From positions 310,001 through 374,000 of the forward strand of contig JAOUJW010000001.1 in NCBI GenBank assembly GCA_029882975.1: a stretch of DNA of 64,000 nucleotides. The letters run 5' to 3'. This DNA is from Gammaproteobacteria bacterium. GTDB lineage: Bacteria > Pseudomonadota > Gammaproteobacteria > SZUA-152. Shown piece by piece: positions 25,718-34,993 of the stretch (position 1 is its first letter; every line of letters starts with the position of its first letter). The notes beneath the pieces are model-generated. The model was not told the origin of the DNA and searched no databases. It saw nothing but the letters and a program-made list of their open reading frames with translations. The position numbers and the translations under genes are program-made.

Positions 25718-27811
25718 TTAGAGTTTAAACAGCTTTATGGCTTTTCTATACTGTCGCAATAGCGCCTCTTGAGGTCGGGCGCTGTAGCGCAGGAGATTAT
25801 ACATTTGTGTAATTTGGTAAATGGAAGCGCTCAAATCCGGGCGCACTTTGCACAAGCGTTGAGCGTAGTCCGACGCACTTTCGTGAGCCTGACGAGGCAA
25901 ACCCACCGACTCCCACAGTCGACAGAAATGTCCATAGGCCTGCACGCATGGATCGGGCTTATGATTGCGGTATTGCAGGGTACTGATTCGACGCAGGCCC
26001 AGAAACATAAACCATAACAAAACCGACGACAAACCAAACCAGAACAGACGTAATGCGTTTTCCTTATTTACTACGCCAACCAAGCCTGTCTCCAGCAGTT
26101 GCGCCAATTCCCGGGTACGTTGATACCACCATTCAGACAACTGATTCAATATTTGATCCAGTGGCCGGGTCAATGCGTCCTCATCTTGCTTGCGTTGCGG
26201 TGGAATCACGGTGGTGGGATCGACGCGCTGCCAACGACCATCCTGCCAAATTTCGGCCCAGGCGTGGGCGCGGGACTGCCGGACTACCACGTAACTTCCA
26301 TCGCTTCCATCGCTTCCATCGCTTCCATCGCTACTATCCCGGCTCTGGGCTCCCATTGAATCACCACCCATTTTTTCACCACCCATTTTTTCACCACCAT
26401 AGTAGCCGGTCACCACCCGCGCCGGAACACCGGCGGCACGCATGAGGAACACAAACGCCGATGCATAGTGTTCGCAATATCCGCTGCGGCTTTGAAACAA
26501 AAACTCATCCACCGGGTCGCGTGACAGCAAGGGTGCTTGTTTACTGTAAAAAAATGGCTGCGTACGAAAATAATGCAGCACTTGCTGTTTCATCTGTTCG
26601 GCTTTATTGGTTGGCGCCAACCCCTGAGCCAGTTGTTGCGCCAAAGTCCGCGCCTGAGGTGCGCCTCGGGAGGGCAGTTGCAAATAGAGCTTGGGATCGG
26701 GTAGTGCTTGCCTGCCTGGGTCCAAATACCCCATCCGGTAACTCATGGGTTCAATAAGGCGTCGTGGTAACAGCCACTCACCCTCGCGGCTATAAAACGG
26801 TCGCCTCACTCCCTGCAGCTGCAGCCATTGGGAATGGTCCAGACTGTACAGCCAACGCTGCCCATGGGCTTGCAATTCCACCGAATAAGCACCCCTGCCC
26901 GAGGCATCGCCGCCCTGCAAAAGATCTTTTATTGAGGACTGCCCGTGACGCGGCATTAAGGTTTCCCTTGAATCCCGACTCCAGGTTTTACCGTCAAACA
27001 AAGTCAACACCGGCCCGCGCCAGTACAGTTGCTCCACGGGTTTTGGCGGCGCCTTATCAAAACGCACGCGTAAAGCCACTTCGTTGGATTCCAGCAAACG
27101 GCTGATGGTCCCCGGTTGCATACGGTCGCTGATACCGGGTTTTCCCCAATTTGAATCCCAACTCAAAGATGGATCCCACTGCGGTAAGGGATTATTGCGA
27201 GGAAACCACGGTGCCGTCACTGCCGTCAGCAGCGCCGCCTGTAACAATACAATAAAAAAGGCGACGCCGTGCGAACCGACACGACCGCGATCGTTCCGCT
27301 CCAAATGAGGATATACACTCAGACAATGTATCAACAGTACCTTTTGAGAAGAGGATTGATCCCGTCGAAAAAACAAAGACCCGGCATACAAAAGCAATAA
27401 CAGCGCAAAAGTTACCAACCAAATAGTGACATAAGAATCGCTGTGTAAAAATGCCAGGATAGCCACCATAAAGCCAAAGGAAAGCACCAGCAACATATCC
27501 TTGTCTTGATCCAATCCCAGCAACTTGACAGACAGGGCCAGCACCAGCAAACCCACACCCATGTCCCGACTCATAAAGCCTTCACCGGCAAACAGCACCA
27601 GAACAAATCCCGCCACTGTAATCCAGGACAACAGGCGCCGCGTAGGCAATCTACAGTAACCCCATAAAAACCCGGCACGCCATAGAAACAACAGCAGACA
27701 GAATAACAAAACCAAGGGAGATAAATTTAAACCATGAGGCAAACAAGCCGCCATCGACCCCGATAACAACATCCATTGTTTGCTGTCACTATCGCGGCGA
27801 TGCATTTGCAT
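25718..27811 (-). CDS. tgpA: TgpA-type membrane transglutaminase
   Basis: 697 residues. A DUF3488 region of about six membrane helices covers residues 15-200, a periplasmic transglutaminase core follows, then a last helix (about 600-620, FWFGLSSVLLWFMFLGL) and a DUF4129-like cytoplasmic tail. The catalytic triad is present: Cys in SRSGYCEHYASAF, His in RAHAWAEIW and Asp in WQRVDPTT. Between Cys and His the linker is expanded by GGEKM and DGS repeats encoded by 15-bp and 9-bp tandem repeats. TgpA of Pseudomonas is essential; its substrate is unsettled but envelope-related. Third gene of the moxR-DUF58-tgpA operon, a common trio. Confidence 0.92.
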   Translation of the reverse strand: MQMHRRDSDSKQWMLLSGSMAACLPHGLNLSPLVLLFCLLLFLWRAGFLWGYCRLPTRRLLSWITVAGFVLVLFAGEGFMSRDMGVGLLVLALSVKLLGLDQDKDMLLVLSFGFMVAILAFLHSDSYVTIWLVTFALLLLLYAGSLFFRRDQSSSQKVLLIHCLSVYPHLERNDRGRVGSHGVAFFIVLLQAALLTAVTAPWFPRNNPLPQWDPSLSWDSNWGKPGISDRMQPGTISRLLESNEVALRVRFDKAPPKPVEQLYWRGPVLTLFDGKTWSRDSRETLMPRHGQSSIKDLLQGGDASGRGAYSVELQAHGQRWLYSLDHSQWLQLQGVRRPFYSREGEWLLPRRLIEPMSYRMGYLDPGRQALPDPKLYLQLPSRGAPQARTLAQQLAQGLAPTNKAEQMKQQVLHYFRTQPFFYSKQAPLLSRDPVDEFLFQSRSGYCEHYASAFVFLMRAAGVPARVVTGYYGGEKMGGEKMGGDSMGAQSRDSSDGSDGSDGSDGSYVVVRQSRAHAWAEIWQDGRWQRVDPTTVIPPQRKQDEDALTRPLDQILNQLSEWWYQRTRELAQLLETGLVGVVNKENALRLFWFGLSSVLLWFMFLGLRRISTLQYRNHKPDPCVQAYGHFCRLWESVGLPRQAHESASDYAQRLCKVRPDLSASIYQITQMYNLLRYSARPQEALLRQYRKAIKLFKL
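26295..26330 (-). repeat. Four 9-bp tandem repeats inside tgpA
   Basis: CTTCCATCG occurs four times head to tail (plus strand), in frame, encoding four Asp-Gly-Ser units in the linker between the catalytic Cys and His of TgpA. Perfect copies favour replication slippage, so copy number probably varies between strains. Confidence 0.9.
26361..26398 (-). repeat. 15-bp tandem repeat inside tgpA
   Basis: TCACCACCCATTTTT occurs twice plus an eight-base partial copy, in frame, encoding GGEKM-GGEKM-GG just after the catalytic-Cys strand of TgpA and 30 bases from the 9-bp array. Confidence 0.9.
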
Positions 27812-27832
27812 TAACAGGAAACGGGAATAATC

Positions 27833-28924
27833 TCAAGCCATGGCCAGGGTGCGCAAACACCGGGCCCGGTGCCCTTTGCCCGCGGCCACCTCAATCTGCT
27901 TTTCCGGCAACCGCAGTCCAAACGTCAAACCCTGGCGCGAGGCTTTCAATACCGAGTAGGTCATTTGTGACAAACGCCGCTCCGGTTCCAAATTGCTATA
28001 ATCAGCCCAGTCCACCCACAAGGGTTCCGCTGCGTCAGTATCCCCGGCAGCCGCATTGTCTTTAGGCAAGTCTTTAGGCAAGTCTTTATGCATGTTCTTG
28101 GCAGGCACAGGCATGGCTTCCTCGGTCTTTACCATCAAAGATCTGTTCTGTTGAAACAAACTCCAGTGAATCCGCGACACCATATCACCTTGTTGGTAAG
28201 GACGCAGTCCCACCAAAGTGTCGTCAGCATCCCGGGTCACCTCAAACTTGGCTTTTGCACGCGGCGTTGACGGTTTGCTGGGAGCAGGATAAACACACTG
28301 CGTGGGCAGCGCGGTGGTCAACGTGGACTGAAACAAGGCAAAGGGATAATGACAACGAATTTGCACCGGCCCCAGATCCACTTCACCCCGTTTTGTCGGC
28401 GCATACAAAATAGCCCACTGTCCCAAACCGTTCACCAGCGCCACATCATCGCTCTGTTCTTCACCGGCTAAGCGTATTTCCAGGGTTCGATCGCGGCTGA
28501 AACCACCGCAATAATCATGAATACCAATCAGCAAAGGAACGGTTTTTCCTACAAACAAATCGGGCTGGGTTAACAAAAACACTTTTAGTTTGCGCACATG
28601 GCGCCAACTGTACCATAGAGACAGACCCGCTACGTGACAGGCAAACAGCGTGAACACCACAATCAACGGTTTGCCGTAGTTCACCCCAATGAGTAACAAA
28701 GACAGCATCAGAACCAGGAAATACACACCTTCCACGGTCATGCGAATGGATACAGCTGCGGAACCCTCTACAGTGGCCGGTTCAACTGCATTTGTTTCTC
28801 CAGCCGGTTGCAACAGGCTGTTTAAGGGCAAAGCGTCTGGCACAATCATATCCGCTTCCGACACCGTATCCTGTTTTGCATGGCTTTTAAAAGAGGGGTC
28901 AAACTGTGAGGGACTCAATAACAT
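27833..28924 (-). CDS. DUF58 domain membrane protein
   Basis: 363 residues. An unusual N-terminal stretch of about 60 residues precedes two helices (about 65-82 and 88-106: VYFLVLMLSLLLIGVNYG, IVVFTLFACHVAGLSLWY). The DUF58 signature is DADDTLVGLRPYQQGDMVSRIHWSLFQ near residue 235, here cited only as the RPYxxGD and RIHW core. DUF58 proteins resemble von Willebrand type A scaffolds and occur with MoxR ATPases as chaperone-like partners. Between moxR (24-bp gap) and tgpA (21-bp gap) in one operon. Confidence 0.88.
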   Translation of the reverse strand: MLLSPSQFDPSFKSHAKQDTVSEADMIVPDALPLNSLLQPAGETNAVEPATVEGSAAVSIRMTVEGVYFLVLMLSLLLIGVNYGKPLIVVFTLFACHVAGLSLWYSWRHVRKLKVFLLTQPDLFVGKTVPLLIGIHDYCGGFSRDRTLEIRLAGEEQSDDVALVNGLGQWAILYAPTKRGEVDLGPVQIRCHYPFALFQSTLTTALPTQCVYPAPSKPSTPRAKAKFEVTRDADDTLVGLRPYQQGDMVSRIHWSLFQQNRSLMVKTEEAMPVPAKNMHKDLPKDLPKDNAAAGDTDAAEPLWVDWADYSNLEPERRLSQMTYSVLKASRQGLTFGLRLPEKQIEVAAGKGHRARCLRTLAMA

Positions 28925-28948
28925 GACAAGACACTCCGTTAAAGCGGA

Positions 28949-29944
28949 TCAACTTATTGGCATACAGCGCAAGGGCAACATCAATGACTCAGCATCCGTG
29001 ACTTCATCATCTGCGGCCTGTAAGCGATGCCCCACCACCGTGGGTAACACGGTTTGAATATCTTCCGGTTGAACATGGGTACGCCCATGAATATAGGCCC
29101 AGGCTTGAGCGCATTGGCGCAATGCCAATCCGGCTCTGGGAGACAATCCCATTTGATATTGTGAAGACTCGCGACTGAAACGCAGCAATTGTTGCAAATA
29201 ATCCAGCAGAGGGTCGGCAACAAACACCTGTTCCACTTCCTGCTGCAATTGCAACAAGTTCTCCTGAGTCAGAGCCACGGGTATAGCCGCTGTCTGCGCC
29301 CTGCGGCTGCGCGGCGCCCGACCCGCCTGGCCGGACAGCAACAAGCGCTCCGCCGCTTCATCGGGAAACCCCAGCTGCAAGCGCATATGAAACCGGTCCA
29401 ATTGAGACTCGGGTAAAGCAAACGTACCCAGCTGTTCCTGCGGATTTTGGGTGGCAATCACAAAGAAAGGATCGGGTAAATCGTAGCTGTGGCCATCCAC
29501 GCTCACTTGCTGCTCTTCCATAGCCTCCAGCAAAGCGCTTTGACAACGGGGTGAAGCCCGGTTGATTTCATCGGCCAGTACAACGGAGGAAAAGATGGGG
29601 CCTTTGCGAAATTCGAAATGATGCGCTTCGCCCTGGCGTCGCCCTAATATGACGCCACCGAGAATATCTCCCGGCATGAGATCGGCGGTAAACTGAATGC
29701 GGTTGTAACTGAGCCCCAGAGCCTGGGCTAAGGATTGGGCCAAGGTGGTCTTGCCCACACCGGGGCGGTCTTCCAGTAATAAATGCCCCCGCGCCAGTAC
29801 ACAGGCCAGGGCCAGACGCACTTGCCGCTCTTTACCCAGCAAGCGGGCGTTCACCGCCTCGATCACGGCCTCTATCATCATTTGTAGGGGCCGCTGTAAA
29901 GCCGCTTGTCTGCTTGTGACGGGAACTTCAGCCGACAGTTTCAT
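28949..29944 (-). CDS. MoxR-family AAA+ ATPase
   Basis: 332 residues from the ATG at 29944; an upstream in-frame start at 29980 adds 12 unrelated residues. Walker A DRPGVGKTTLAQ, Walker B VVLADEINR, sensor 1 VIATQNP and the arginine region are intact. MoxR ATPases remodel or insert cofactors into partner proteins, usually encoded by the adjoining DUF58/VWA genes. First gene of the operon leading to DUF58 and TgpA. Confidence 0.92.
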   Translation of the reverse strand: MKLSAEVPVTSRQAALQRPLQMMIEAVIEAVNARLLGKERQVRLALACVLARGHLLLEDRPGVGKTTLAQSLAQALGLSYNRIQFTADLMPGDILGGVILGRRQGEAHHFEFRKGPIFSSVVLADEINRASPRCQSALLEAMEEQQVSVDGHSYDLPDPFFVIATQNPQEQLGTFALPESQLDRFHMRLQLGFPDEAAERLLLSGQAGRAPRSRRAQTAAIPVALTQENLLQLQQEVEQVFVADPLLDYLQQLLRFSRESSQYQMGLSPRAGLALRQCAQAWAYIHGRTHVQPEDIQTVLPTVVGHRLQAADDEVTDAESLMLPLRCMPIS

Positions 29945-30070
29945 AAACCACGTTTCACCTGCGCACGACAAAACAAACACCCCTTTCTTTCTAACTGGAG
30001 GGGTGACGAGGGACTACGTGGTTATTGGAGCAAGAAGTGGGCCAGAGAACCCTACATGGTGGTTTGTAAC

Positions 30071-30102
30071 GAAATCTGCGACTCTTCCTCGTCGCAGATT
30101 TC
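30071..30102 (-). terminator. Perfect 12-bp hairpin after the pilin gene
   Basis: GAAATCTGCGAC (30071-30082), eight-base loop, GTCGCAGATTTC (30091-30102). It starts 17 bases after the pilin stop on the minus strand. Only scattered T follow, so termination efficiency is uncertain, but the stem is strong. Confidence 0.65.
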
Positions 30103-30118
30103 CATTACAGATTAGAAC

Positions 30119-30667
30119 TTACCGAAAAGTGGGCCAGTAAGTTGATGGCAAGGTAGTATTTGCAGCATCAATCGCCCAGTTCACTTGAGTACCTGCCGCT
30201 GTGCCAATAATAGACAAGGTGTGCCCAGCTAATTCTACAGGAACATCGGAACTCGCTGATCCCGTAATATACTGGCATGCTGCCGGTGTTATGGCTTCAA
30301 CACCAGTTGGCGTTGCTGCGACGCCCCAAGTTTTCGCAGTCAAACGACCCGTAGTGGCCGATACATTGACGTAAGTTACTGCTTCAACATGGCCGGCACA
30401 AGTCGCTGTTCGCGTTGCATCGTTTTCTAAAGCTGTTGTAGGCACCTGCGCAGTGGCTGTTGAAGGCATACTATTAGGATCCATCGCAACTTGAGACTCG
30501 AGCAAGCCCTGAAAAGGTCGAAGCGCAGATTGATATGCCATCGCTTCCGTTCGCAGCTGATATGTACGATATTGAGGAATGGCGATTGCCGCCAAAATAC
30601 CAATAATGGCCAGCACCACCATCAATTCAACCAGGGTAAAACCCTTGTGAGATTTTTGTAATTTCAT
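30119..30667 (-). CDS. Type IV pilin (PilA-like)
   Basis: 182 residues. A seven-residue leader (MKLQKSHKG) ends at the prepilin peptidase site and the mature N-terminus is [20 protein letters not shown] with Glu at position 5, the mark of major type IV pilins and related pseudopilins. The C-terminal half has two Cys (CAGH and ACQYITG) about 50 residues apart that could close a D-loop. Strong Shine-Dalgarno AGGAGT. It is alone: no pilus assembly genes are nearby, so assembly must use machinery encoded elsewhere. A pseudopilin or DNA-uptake role is possible. Confidence 0.88.
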   Translation of the reverse strand: MKLQKSHKGFTLVELMVVLAIIGILAAIAIPQYRTYQLRTEAMAYQSALRPFQGLLESQVAMDPNSMPSTATAQVPTTALENDATRTATCAGHVEAVTYVNVSATTGRLTAKTWGVAATPTGVEAITPAACQYITGSASSDVPVELAGHTLSIIGTAAGTQVNWAIDAANTTLPSTYWPTFR

Positions 30668-31197
30668 CGTTGACTCCTATTAAAACCAAAAAAGTTAAAA
30701 TTAAACTTAACCAGAATAAGAACAAACGACAGGTGGATTGTCAGCGGTGCATTTCGCTTTGATAGTCCGAAATTGATGCAGCACAAGAACATACTAACAA
30801 CAACTCGAACCGGTCCGGTTTAGTCAGCGAAACACGGAGCTAGAACTCTTAATACTTAGACGTTTATAACCGCTTCACGTCATGGGCCTGTATTTGAAAC
30901 CACCCTTAAATACATGCCGAGAGTTAACCCAATGCTTCCCTACCCATTCCCCTTCTGTCTTTCCTAGTTACTGATTGCCTAAAGCCTAACGCTTAGGTGA
31001 TTGTAATATCACTCTACACGCTAAGTCTTGTGTCCTTTTATATTTATTGCCGATTTTGACTTCCTAAACACGGCTTGAAAATAACATAACTATATAACGA
31101 TAACAACAAACAACACGACGCTGTTATCACGGAGCCATCACACAGTCACGAACGACCATAAAAAAGTTTTGATAGCCTCCACATGCCCCCTACCTTA
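30668..31197. other. 530-bp intergenic region upstream of the pilin
   Basis: A+T-rich, no gene seen on either strand. Major pilins often use sigma-54 promoters, but no GG-N10-GC pair of good quality is visible on the minus strand. A short imperfect palindrome AACCGGTCCGGTT lies near 30807. Long leader or regulatory region for pilin expression is an inference. Confidence 0.35.
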
Positions 31198-31683
31198 CTA
31201 CGTAAGTAGCAGGTGACGCAACATGGAAAATTCATAACTGATCAATATCACATAACCCACAACACAAGCCCAGAGCAATTGGGTTCCGTTGACCAGTTTA
31301 AACAAGCGATGATGTTTGTGCAGTGCCAGCAAACCGATGCTCATACCGGTAAGTACAAACTTCACGCCCAGAAAGGCATACAGGCTGTGGCCCAGTAACA
31401 CATCCAAAACCGGGTTCAGTTCACTGCTGCCGTTTTGCAATAAAATGGTGGTGAAAAACGCATCGGTTATAGATAAAGTCATCGCCACCAGGGCCAAGGC
31501 GAAAACCTTCGTGCCCATGGTGTCTACGTACGTATTATCGAAACTGTCGTCACCGCGCCGTACTTGCCGGCGGCGTTTACGATACATAGCGTAAATACCG
31601 GCTTTTAATACATTTTGACGTCGATCGGTTTTTCGCTGACACGCTGATTGAAAGTTTTCTTCTGCCAATGCAATAGTACTCAT
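31198..31683 (-). CDS. DUF5658-like small membrane protein
   Basis: 161 residues from the ATG at 31683 (an in-frame ATG at 31713 has no better ribosome site). The basic N-terminal 40 residues (RKTDRRQNVLKAG, YRKRRRQVRRG) lead to three helices: about 63-82 (VFALALVAMTLSITDAFFTT), 92-112 and 124-145. The LSITDAFFTTILLQNGSSELNPVL core, with its N-P-V-L turn, is the DUF5658 pattern. Function unknown; members are small inner-membrane proteins. Confidence 0.6.
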   Translation of the reverse strand: MSTIALAEENFQSACQRKTDRRQNVLKAGIYAMYRKRRRQVRRGDDSFDNTYVDTMGTKVFALALVAMTLSITDAFFTTILLQNGSSELNPVLDVLLGHSLYAFLGVKFVLTGMSIGLLALHKHHRLFKLVNGTQLLWACVVGYVILISYEFSMLRHLLLT

Positions 31684-31870
31684 AATGCTGTTACCCCGAT
31701 GCCGCTGAGGCATACTTCTGTGGTCGCCGTTCTGTTGTTATCAGTGGCCAACCATTACTGCTCAATTAATAGCCAAAAATCATACCCCAGGACCTCGGGT
31801 CTGTCATGCAATCTTTGCTTTATTTCATAAACAAATATAAGGAACGATTCTTTATTTCTTTATTATTATA

Positions 31871-32446
31871 TCAATCCAGATTACCGGCCAATCGATCGAA
31901 GATAAAATCGCTTTGAGAGAGGAAATACCTTTTAAAACCGGGATCAATCTGAGAGCTTTGTTCTACCGTGGCCTTCAGGTTTGAGGATTTGATTTCAGCC
32001 ACCGCATAAAAACGTTGCTTGGTCGGGTCGCTCCAATAACCAACGATGGGCGGTGTATTGCCACTGCGTTCCACAATACGGCGCACATCCTCTTGCGCCT
32101 GTTGTTGAGCGTAACGCCGGCGTTGCGCCACTTCGTTAGCAATATAATCGCGGGACACTACTTGCAGAAAAGATAACAATGCCTGCTGCAAGGCTTGGCG
32201 TGCCTGGCGTTCTGCCACAAACGATTGCTGCGCCACCCGACCTTGCAACGGAGCCGACCCGACTCCCTGAAACAAACGGCCCTGGACACTTTGCATGGGG
32301 CCACTGCCAAAACTGACCCAATTAGGGCGACCTTGGTCATTGAGATCATTGGATCGAGTGGGCGGGGAGGTACAGGACAGAAGCGCCTGCGCACAAAAAC
32401 AAAAAAGCAGTAACTCCGGAATTTTCAGAAAAACCGGCCTTGTCAC
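31871..32446 (-). CDS. LPP20-like outer-membrane lipoprotein
   Basis: 191 residues with a lipoprotein signal ending in LLSC (Cys25). The body has RPNWVSFGSG, QGVGSAPL, and a long helical stretch of Ala/Gln/Arg (QARQALQQALLSFLQVVSRDY) and ends with the YAVAEIKSSNLKATVEQ segment, a layout typical of the LPP20 lipoprotein family that contributes to the outer envelope. Role unknown; no operon partner. Confidence 0.6.
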   Translation of the reverse strand: MTRPVFLKIPELLLFCFCAQALLSCTSPPTRSNDLNDQGRPNWVSFGSGPMQSVQGRLFQGVGSAPLQGRVAQQSFVAERQARQALQQALLSFLQVVSRDYIANEVAQRRRYAQQQAQEDVRRIVERSGNTPPIVGYWSDPTKQRFYAVAEIKSSNLKATVEQSSQIDPGFKRYFLSQSDFIFDRLAGNLD

Positions 32447-32563
32447 GAAGCCCCCAGTGTATGTTCAGTCCCTTGATGTCAGCTTAGCAGTTTCTAACCC
32501 GCAAGCAATGAAGAAATACTCGTCCGTTTCTGAGAAAAAGAAATACCGTTCAAAAACAGGAAC

Positions 32564-32590
32564 AAAAAAAACCGGGCCTTGGCCCGGTTT
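32564..32590 (-). terminator. Bidirectional intrinsic terminator
   Basis: AAACCGGGCC, loop TT, GGCCCGGTTT. On the minus strand it is followed by a run of T (the A7 run before 32571 on the plus strand), so it ends the Sel1 gene transcript from 32986; 28 bases separate it from that stop. Confidence 0.85.
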
Positions 32591-32617
32591 AATAATCAAT
32601 CTGATCCAGGCAATCCC

Positions 32618-32986
32618 TTATTCGCCTAGCTTTTTGCGCCAAAAGGCCGCTTTTTTCTTGTCCTTGGGCAAACCGAACCAACCTTCTTCATAACCGGCTG
32701 CCAAATATTCCTGAGCCAGGGGATGTCCCCCTTGCGCTGCTTTTTGGTACCACTCCACCGCTTTTTTCTCATCCATGGGTACACCGGAACCGCTGTGATA
32801 CAACAAAGCCATATTAAACTGGGCCATGGCATCGCCTTTCTTCGCCAAGGGCTCCCAATTCTTTACCGCTTCCGGATAATCACGGGATTCTGCCGCCAAA
32901 AAACCGGCGTTATAATTCGGTTTGGCTACACCCATACCAGCCACACCGGCGAGCATGACACCCACAAGCACACTATGCAATTTCAT
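32618..32986 (-). CDS. Sel1-repeat (TPR-like) periplasmic protein
   Basis: 122 residues from the ATG at 32986, eight bases after GGAG; a GTG at 32992 is too close to that site. A signal peptide (about 1-21, ending GVAKP) precedes two to three Sel1 repeats: YPEAVKNWEPLAKKGDAMAQ, KKAVEWYQKAAQGGHPLAQE and a shorter third with AAFWRKKL. Sel1 repeats form helical scaffolds for protein contacts. Short for the family, so perhaps an accessory subunit. Single gene with its own terminator. Confidence 0.8.
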   Translation of the reverse strand: MKLHSVLVGVMLAGVAGMGVAKPNYNAGFLAAESRDYPEAVKNWEPLAKKGDAMAQFNMALLYHSGSGVPMDEKKAVEWYQKAAQGGHPLAQEYLAAGYEEGWFGLPKDKKKAAFWRKKLGE

Positions 32987-33359
32987 TGACACTCTCCAAA
33001 ATACTGAAAATACAGTGAGTTACAACTATTGCTGCCGCAAAACTCACGCACCAGAATTAACTCAACCACTGCTTTTTATATCGGTAAAGCAGCTGTATCT
33101 TGAAGCTCAAATCTGTGACGCGGTAAGACAAATTAGGGGATACGTTTTTCCTGAAATCGCATAACTATATATAAGAATGTGATTAGATTGGCTATCGCTT
33201 AAATCTGCCCTTTTAACACTGGAAAAAAATGGCAACGCAAAACCAGCGTCTACACGATAATAGAGGCGCTGGGGAAAATCTATCTTCTGCTCGGCGGGTT
33301 ACGCAGGCTAACCCGCCCTACAAATGCGCACGAACTCAACGATGGTGATTGGACAACAG
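32987..33359. other. Intergenic region with one hairpin
   Basis: About 370 bases without a gene. It carries the hairpin GGCGGGTT (33293-33300), nine-base loop, AACCCGCC (33310-33317), 43 bases beyond the aldehyde dehydrogenase stop, probably its terminator though without a T-run. A TATATATAA stretch at about 33169 is the only promoter-like item. Confidence 0.4.
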
Positions 33360-34724
33360 CTAACGCACCCAAACGGTTTTGGCGTTCATAAACTCCCGCA
33401 TGCCGTGATGCGACAGCTCTCGGCCATAACCGGAGGCTTTCACCCCGCCAAAAGGCAGGCGCGGATCGCTTTTAACAAAGCCATTGACGAAAGCCGCACC
33501 CGACTGTAACTGCAAGGCCACTCGTTCCGCCCGCGCCGTGTTCTGACTCCAGACACTGCCCCCCAGACCAAAGCGGGAGGCATTGGCGACGGCAATAGCC
33601 TCGGCTTCGTCTTTCACTCGAATCACGATTGCAACAGGGCCAAACAACTCTTCGTCGTAGGCGCGCATACCCTCACTCACATGATCCAGAATACCGGGCT
33701 GATAAAACACCCCTACCCCCGGCAGCGGAGCACACCCGGTCACGGCTACCGCCCCACCAGCGATGCTGTCGCTTACTTGCTGGTGCAACTCATCACGCAA
33801 ATCGTTGCGGGCCATGGGGGCCAGTGTGGTTGCCGCTGCCATAGGGTCGCCGCTTTGCAACTGCTCCACCGCCGCTTTGAACTGAGCCACAAAAGTGTCA
33901 GCTACCGTTTCCACCACAATAAAACGCTTGGCGGCAATACAACTTTGACCACCATTGAGATAACGGGAAATTACCGCGTTTTTCACAGTAAGCTCCATAT
34001 CCGCATCTTCCAAAACGATGAAAGCATCGGAGCCCCCCAGTTCCAACACCGATTTTTTTAAATGGGCACCGGCCAACGCGGCCACGGCCCGCCCTGCCGT
34101 TTCACTGCCGGTCAGGGTCACCGCCGCCACCCTGGGGTCTTCAACCACTCGCCCTACTTTGTCCGAACCAATCATAAGCGTGCGAAACACCCCGGTGGGA
34201 AAACCGCACTCATGAAACAATGTCTCGATGGCCAAGGCACATCCGGGCACATTGGAGGCATGCTTTAACAAGGCCGTATTACCCGCCACCATAGCCGGCG
34301 CTGCAAAACGAAACACCTGCCAGAAGGGAAAATTCCAGGGCATTATGGCCAGTACCGTACCCAATGGCTGATAGGCTACATAACTCTTACCGGCATCACT
34401 TTGAATCACTTCATCCTGCATGAAGGCGGGTCCGTGTTCAGCGTAATATTCACAACCCCCGGCGCATTTTTCAATTTCCGCCTCGGATTCGGCGTAGAGT
34501 TTACCCATCTCCCGGGTAATCAATTCGGCCAATGCCTGTTTTTTCTGCCGCAACACCTGGGCCATTTTCGTCACTAATTCACATCGCTGCGATAAGGGTG
34601 TTGCCGCCCACGCCGCATTCGTTGCGTAGACCTGAGATACAGTCTGATTCAGTTGGTCGTCGTTCCAGGTCTCGTATTTTTGCAAGGTTTCGTTATTGGC
34701 GGGATTAATGGAAACAAAAGACAT
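33360..34724 (-). CDS. NAD(P)-dependent aldehyde dehydrogenase, succinate-semialdehyde type
   Basis: 454 residues, near the usual length of the Sad/YneI and GabD group. Catalytic Cys in NGGQSCIAAKR, general-base Glu in LELGGSDAF, nucleotide motif TGSETAGRAVAALAG, and MPWNFPFWQVFRFAAPA are all intact. The family oxidises succinate semialdehyde to succinate (GABA or putrescine breakdown) or related aldehydes; GHAALLKHAS is replaced by AGNTALLKHAS as in YneI-like enzymes. ATG has a TAGGAG ribosome site. Alone, so substrate is inferred only from family resemblance. Confidence 0.8.
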   Translation of the reverse strand: MSFVSINPANNETLQKYETWNDDQLNQTVSQVYATNAAWAATPLSQRCELVTKMAQVLRQKKQALAELITREMGKLYAESEAEIEKCAGGCEYYAEHGPAFMQDEVIQSDAGKSYVAYQPLGTVLAIMPWNFPFWQVFRFAAPAMVAGNTALLKHASNVPGCALAIETLFHECGFPTGVFRTLMIGSDKVGRVVEDPRVAAVTLTGSETAGRAVAALAGAHLKKSVLELGGSDAFIVLEDADMELTVKNAVISRYLNGGQSCIAAKRFIVVETVADTFVAQFKAAVEQLQSGDPMAAATTLAPMARNDLRDELHQQVSDSIAGGAVAVTGCAPLPGVGVFYQPGILDHVSEGMRAYDEELFGPVAIVIRVKDEAEAIAVANASRFGLGGSVWSQNTARAERVALQLQSGAAFVNGFVKSDPRLPFGGVKASGYGRELSHHGMREFMNAKTVWVR

Positions 34725-34993
34725 GACTTCTCCTACGTGAGCACATCAAAGTAAACTGGATTAATGACCTAATTATAATCCGACAGGGACGCAGTTGCGG
34801 CCGTTTTTTATCGGGGCGTATCTCAAAATCTATCGAAAAGTGGAGTTTACACGAAGTAAATGCGCATCTAAAAAAGGCGACAACGAAGTATCAACGGAAA
34901 AGATTGATTTTGAGATAGGTTCTACCTTGACGTCCGGCTCCAGCTTGCGCACAATTTCATCTCTCCATAACAATCAAAACCGAGGACAGGATA

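Noticed and set aside
30668-31197. Sigma-54 promoter upstream of the pilin
   Set aside because: No minus-strand GG-N10-GC pair of good quality was found by eye.
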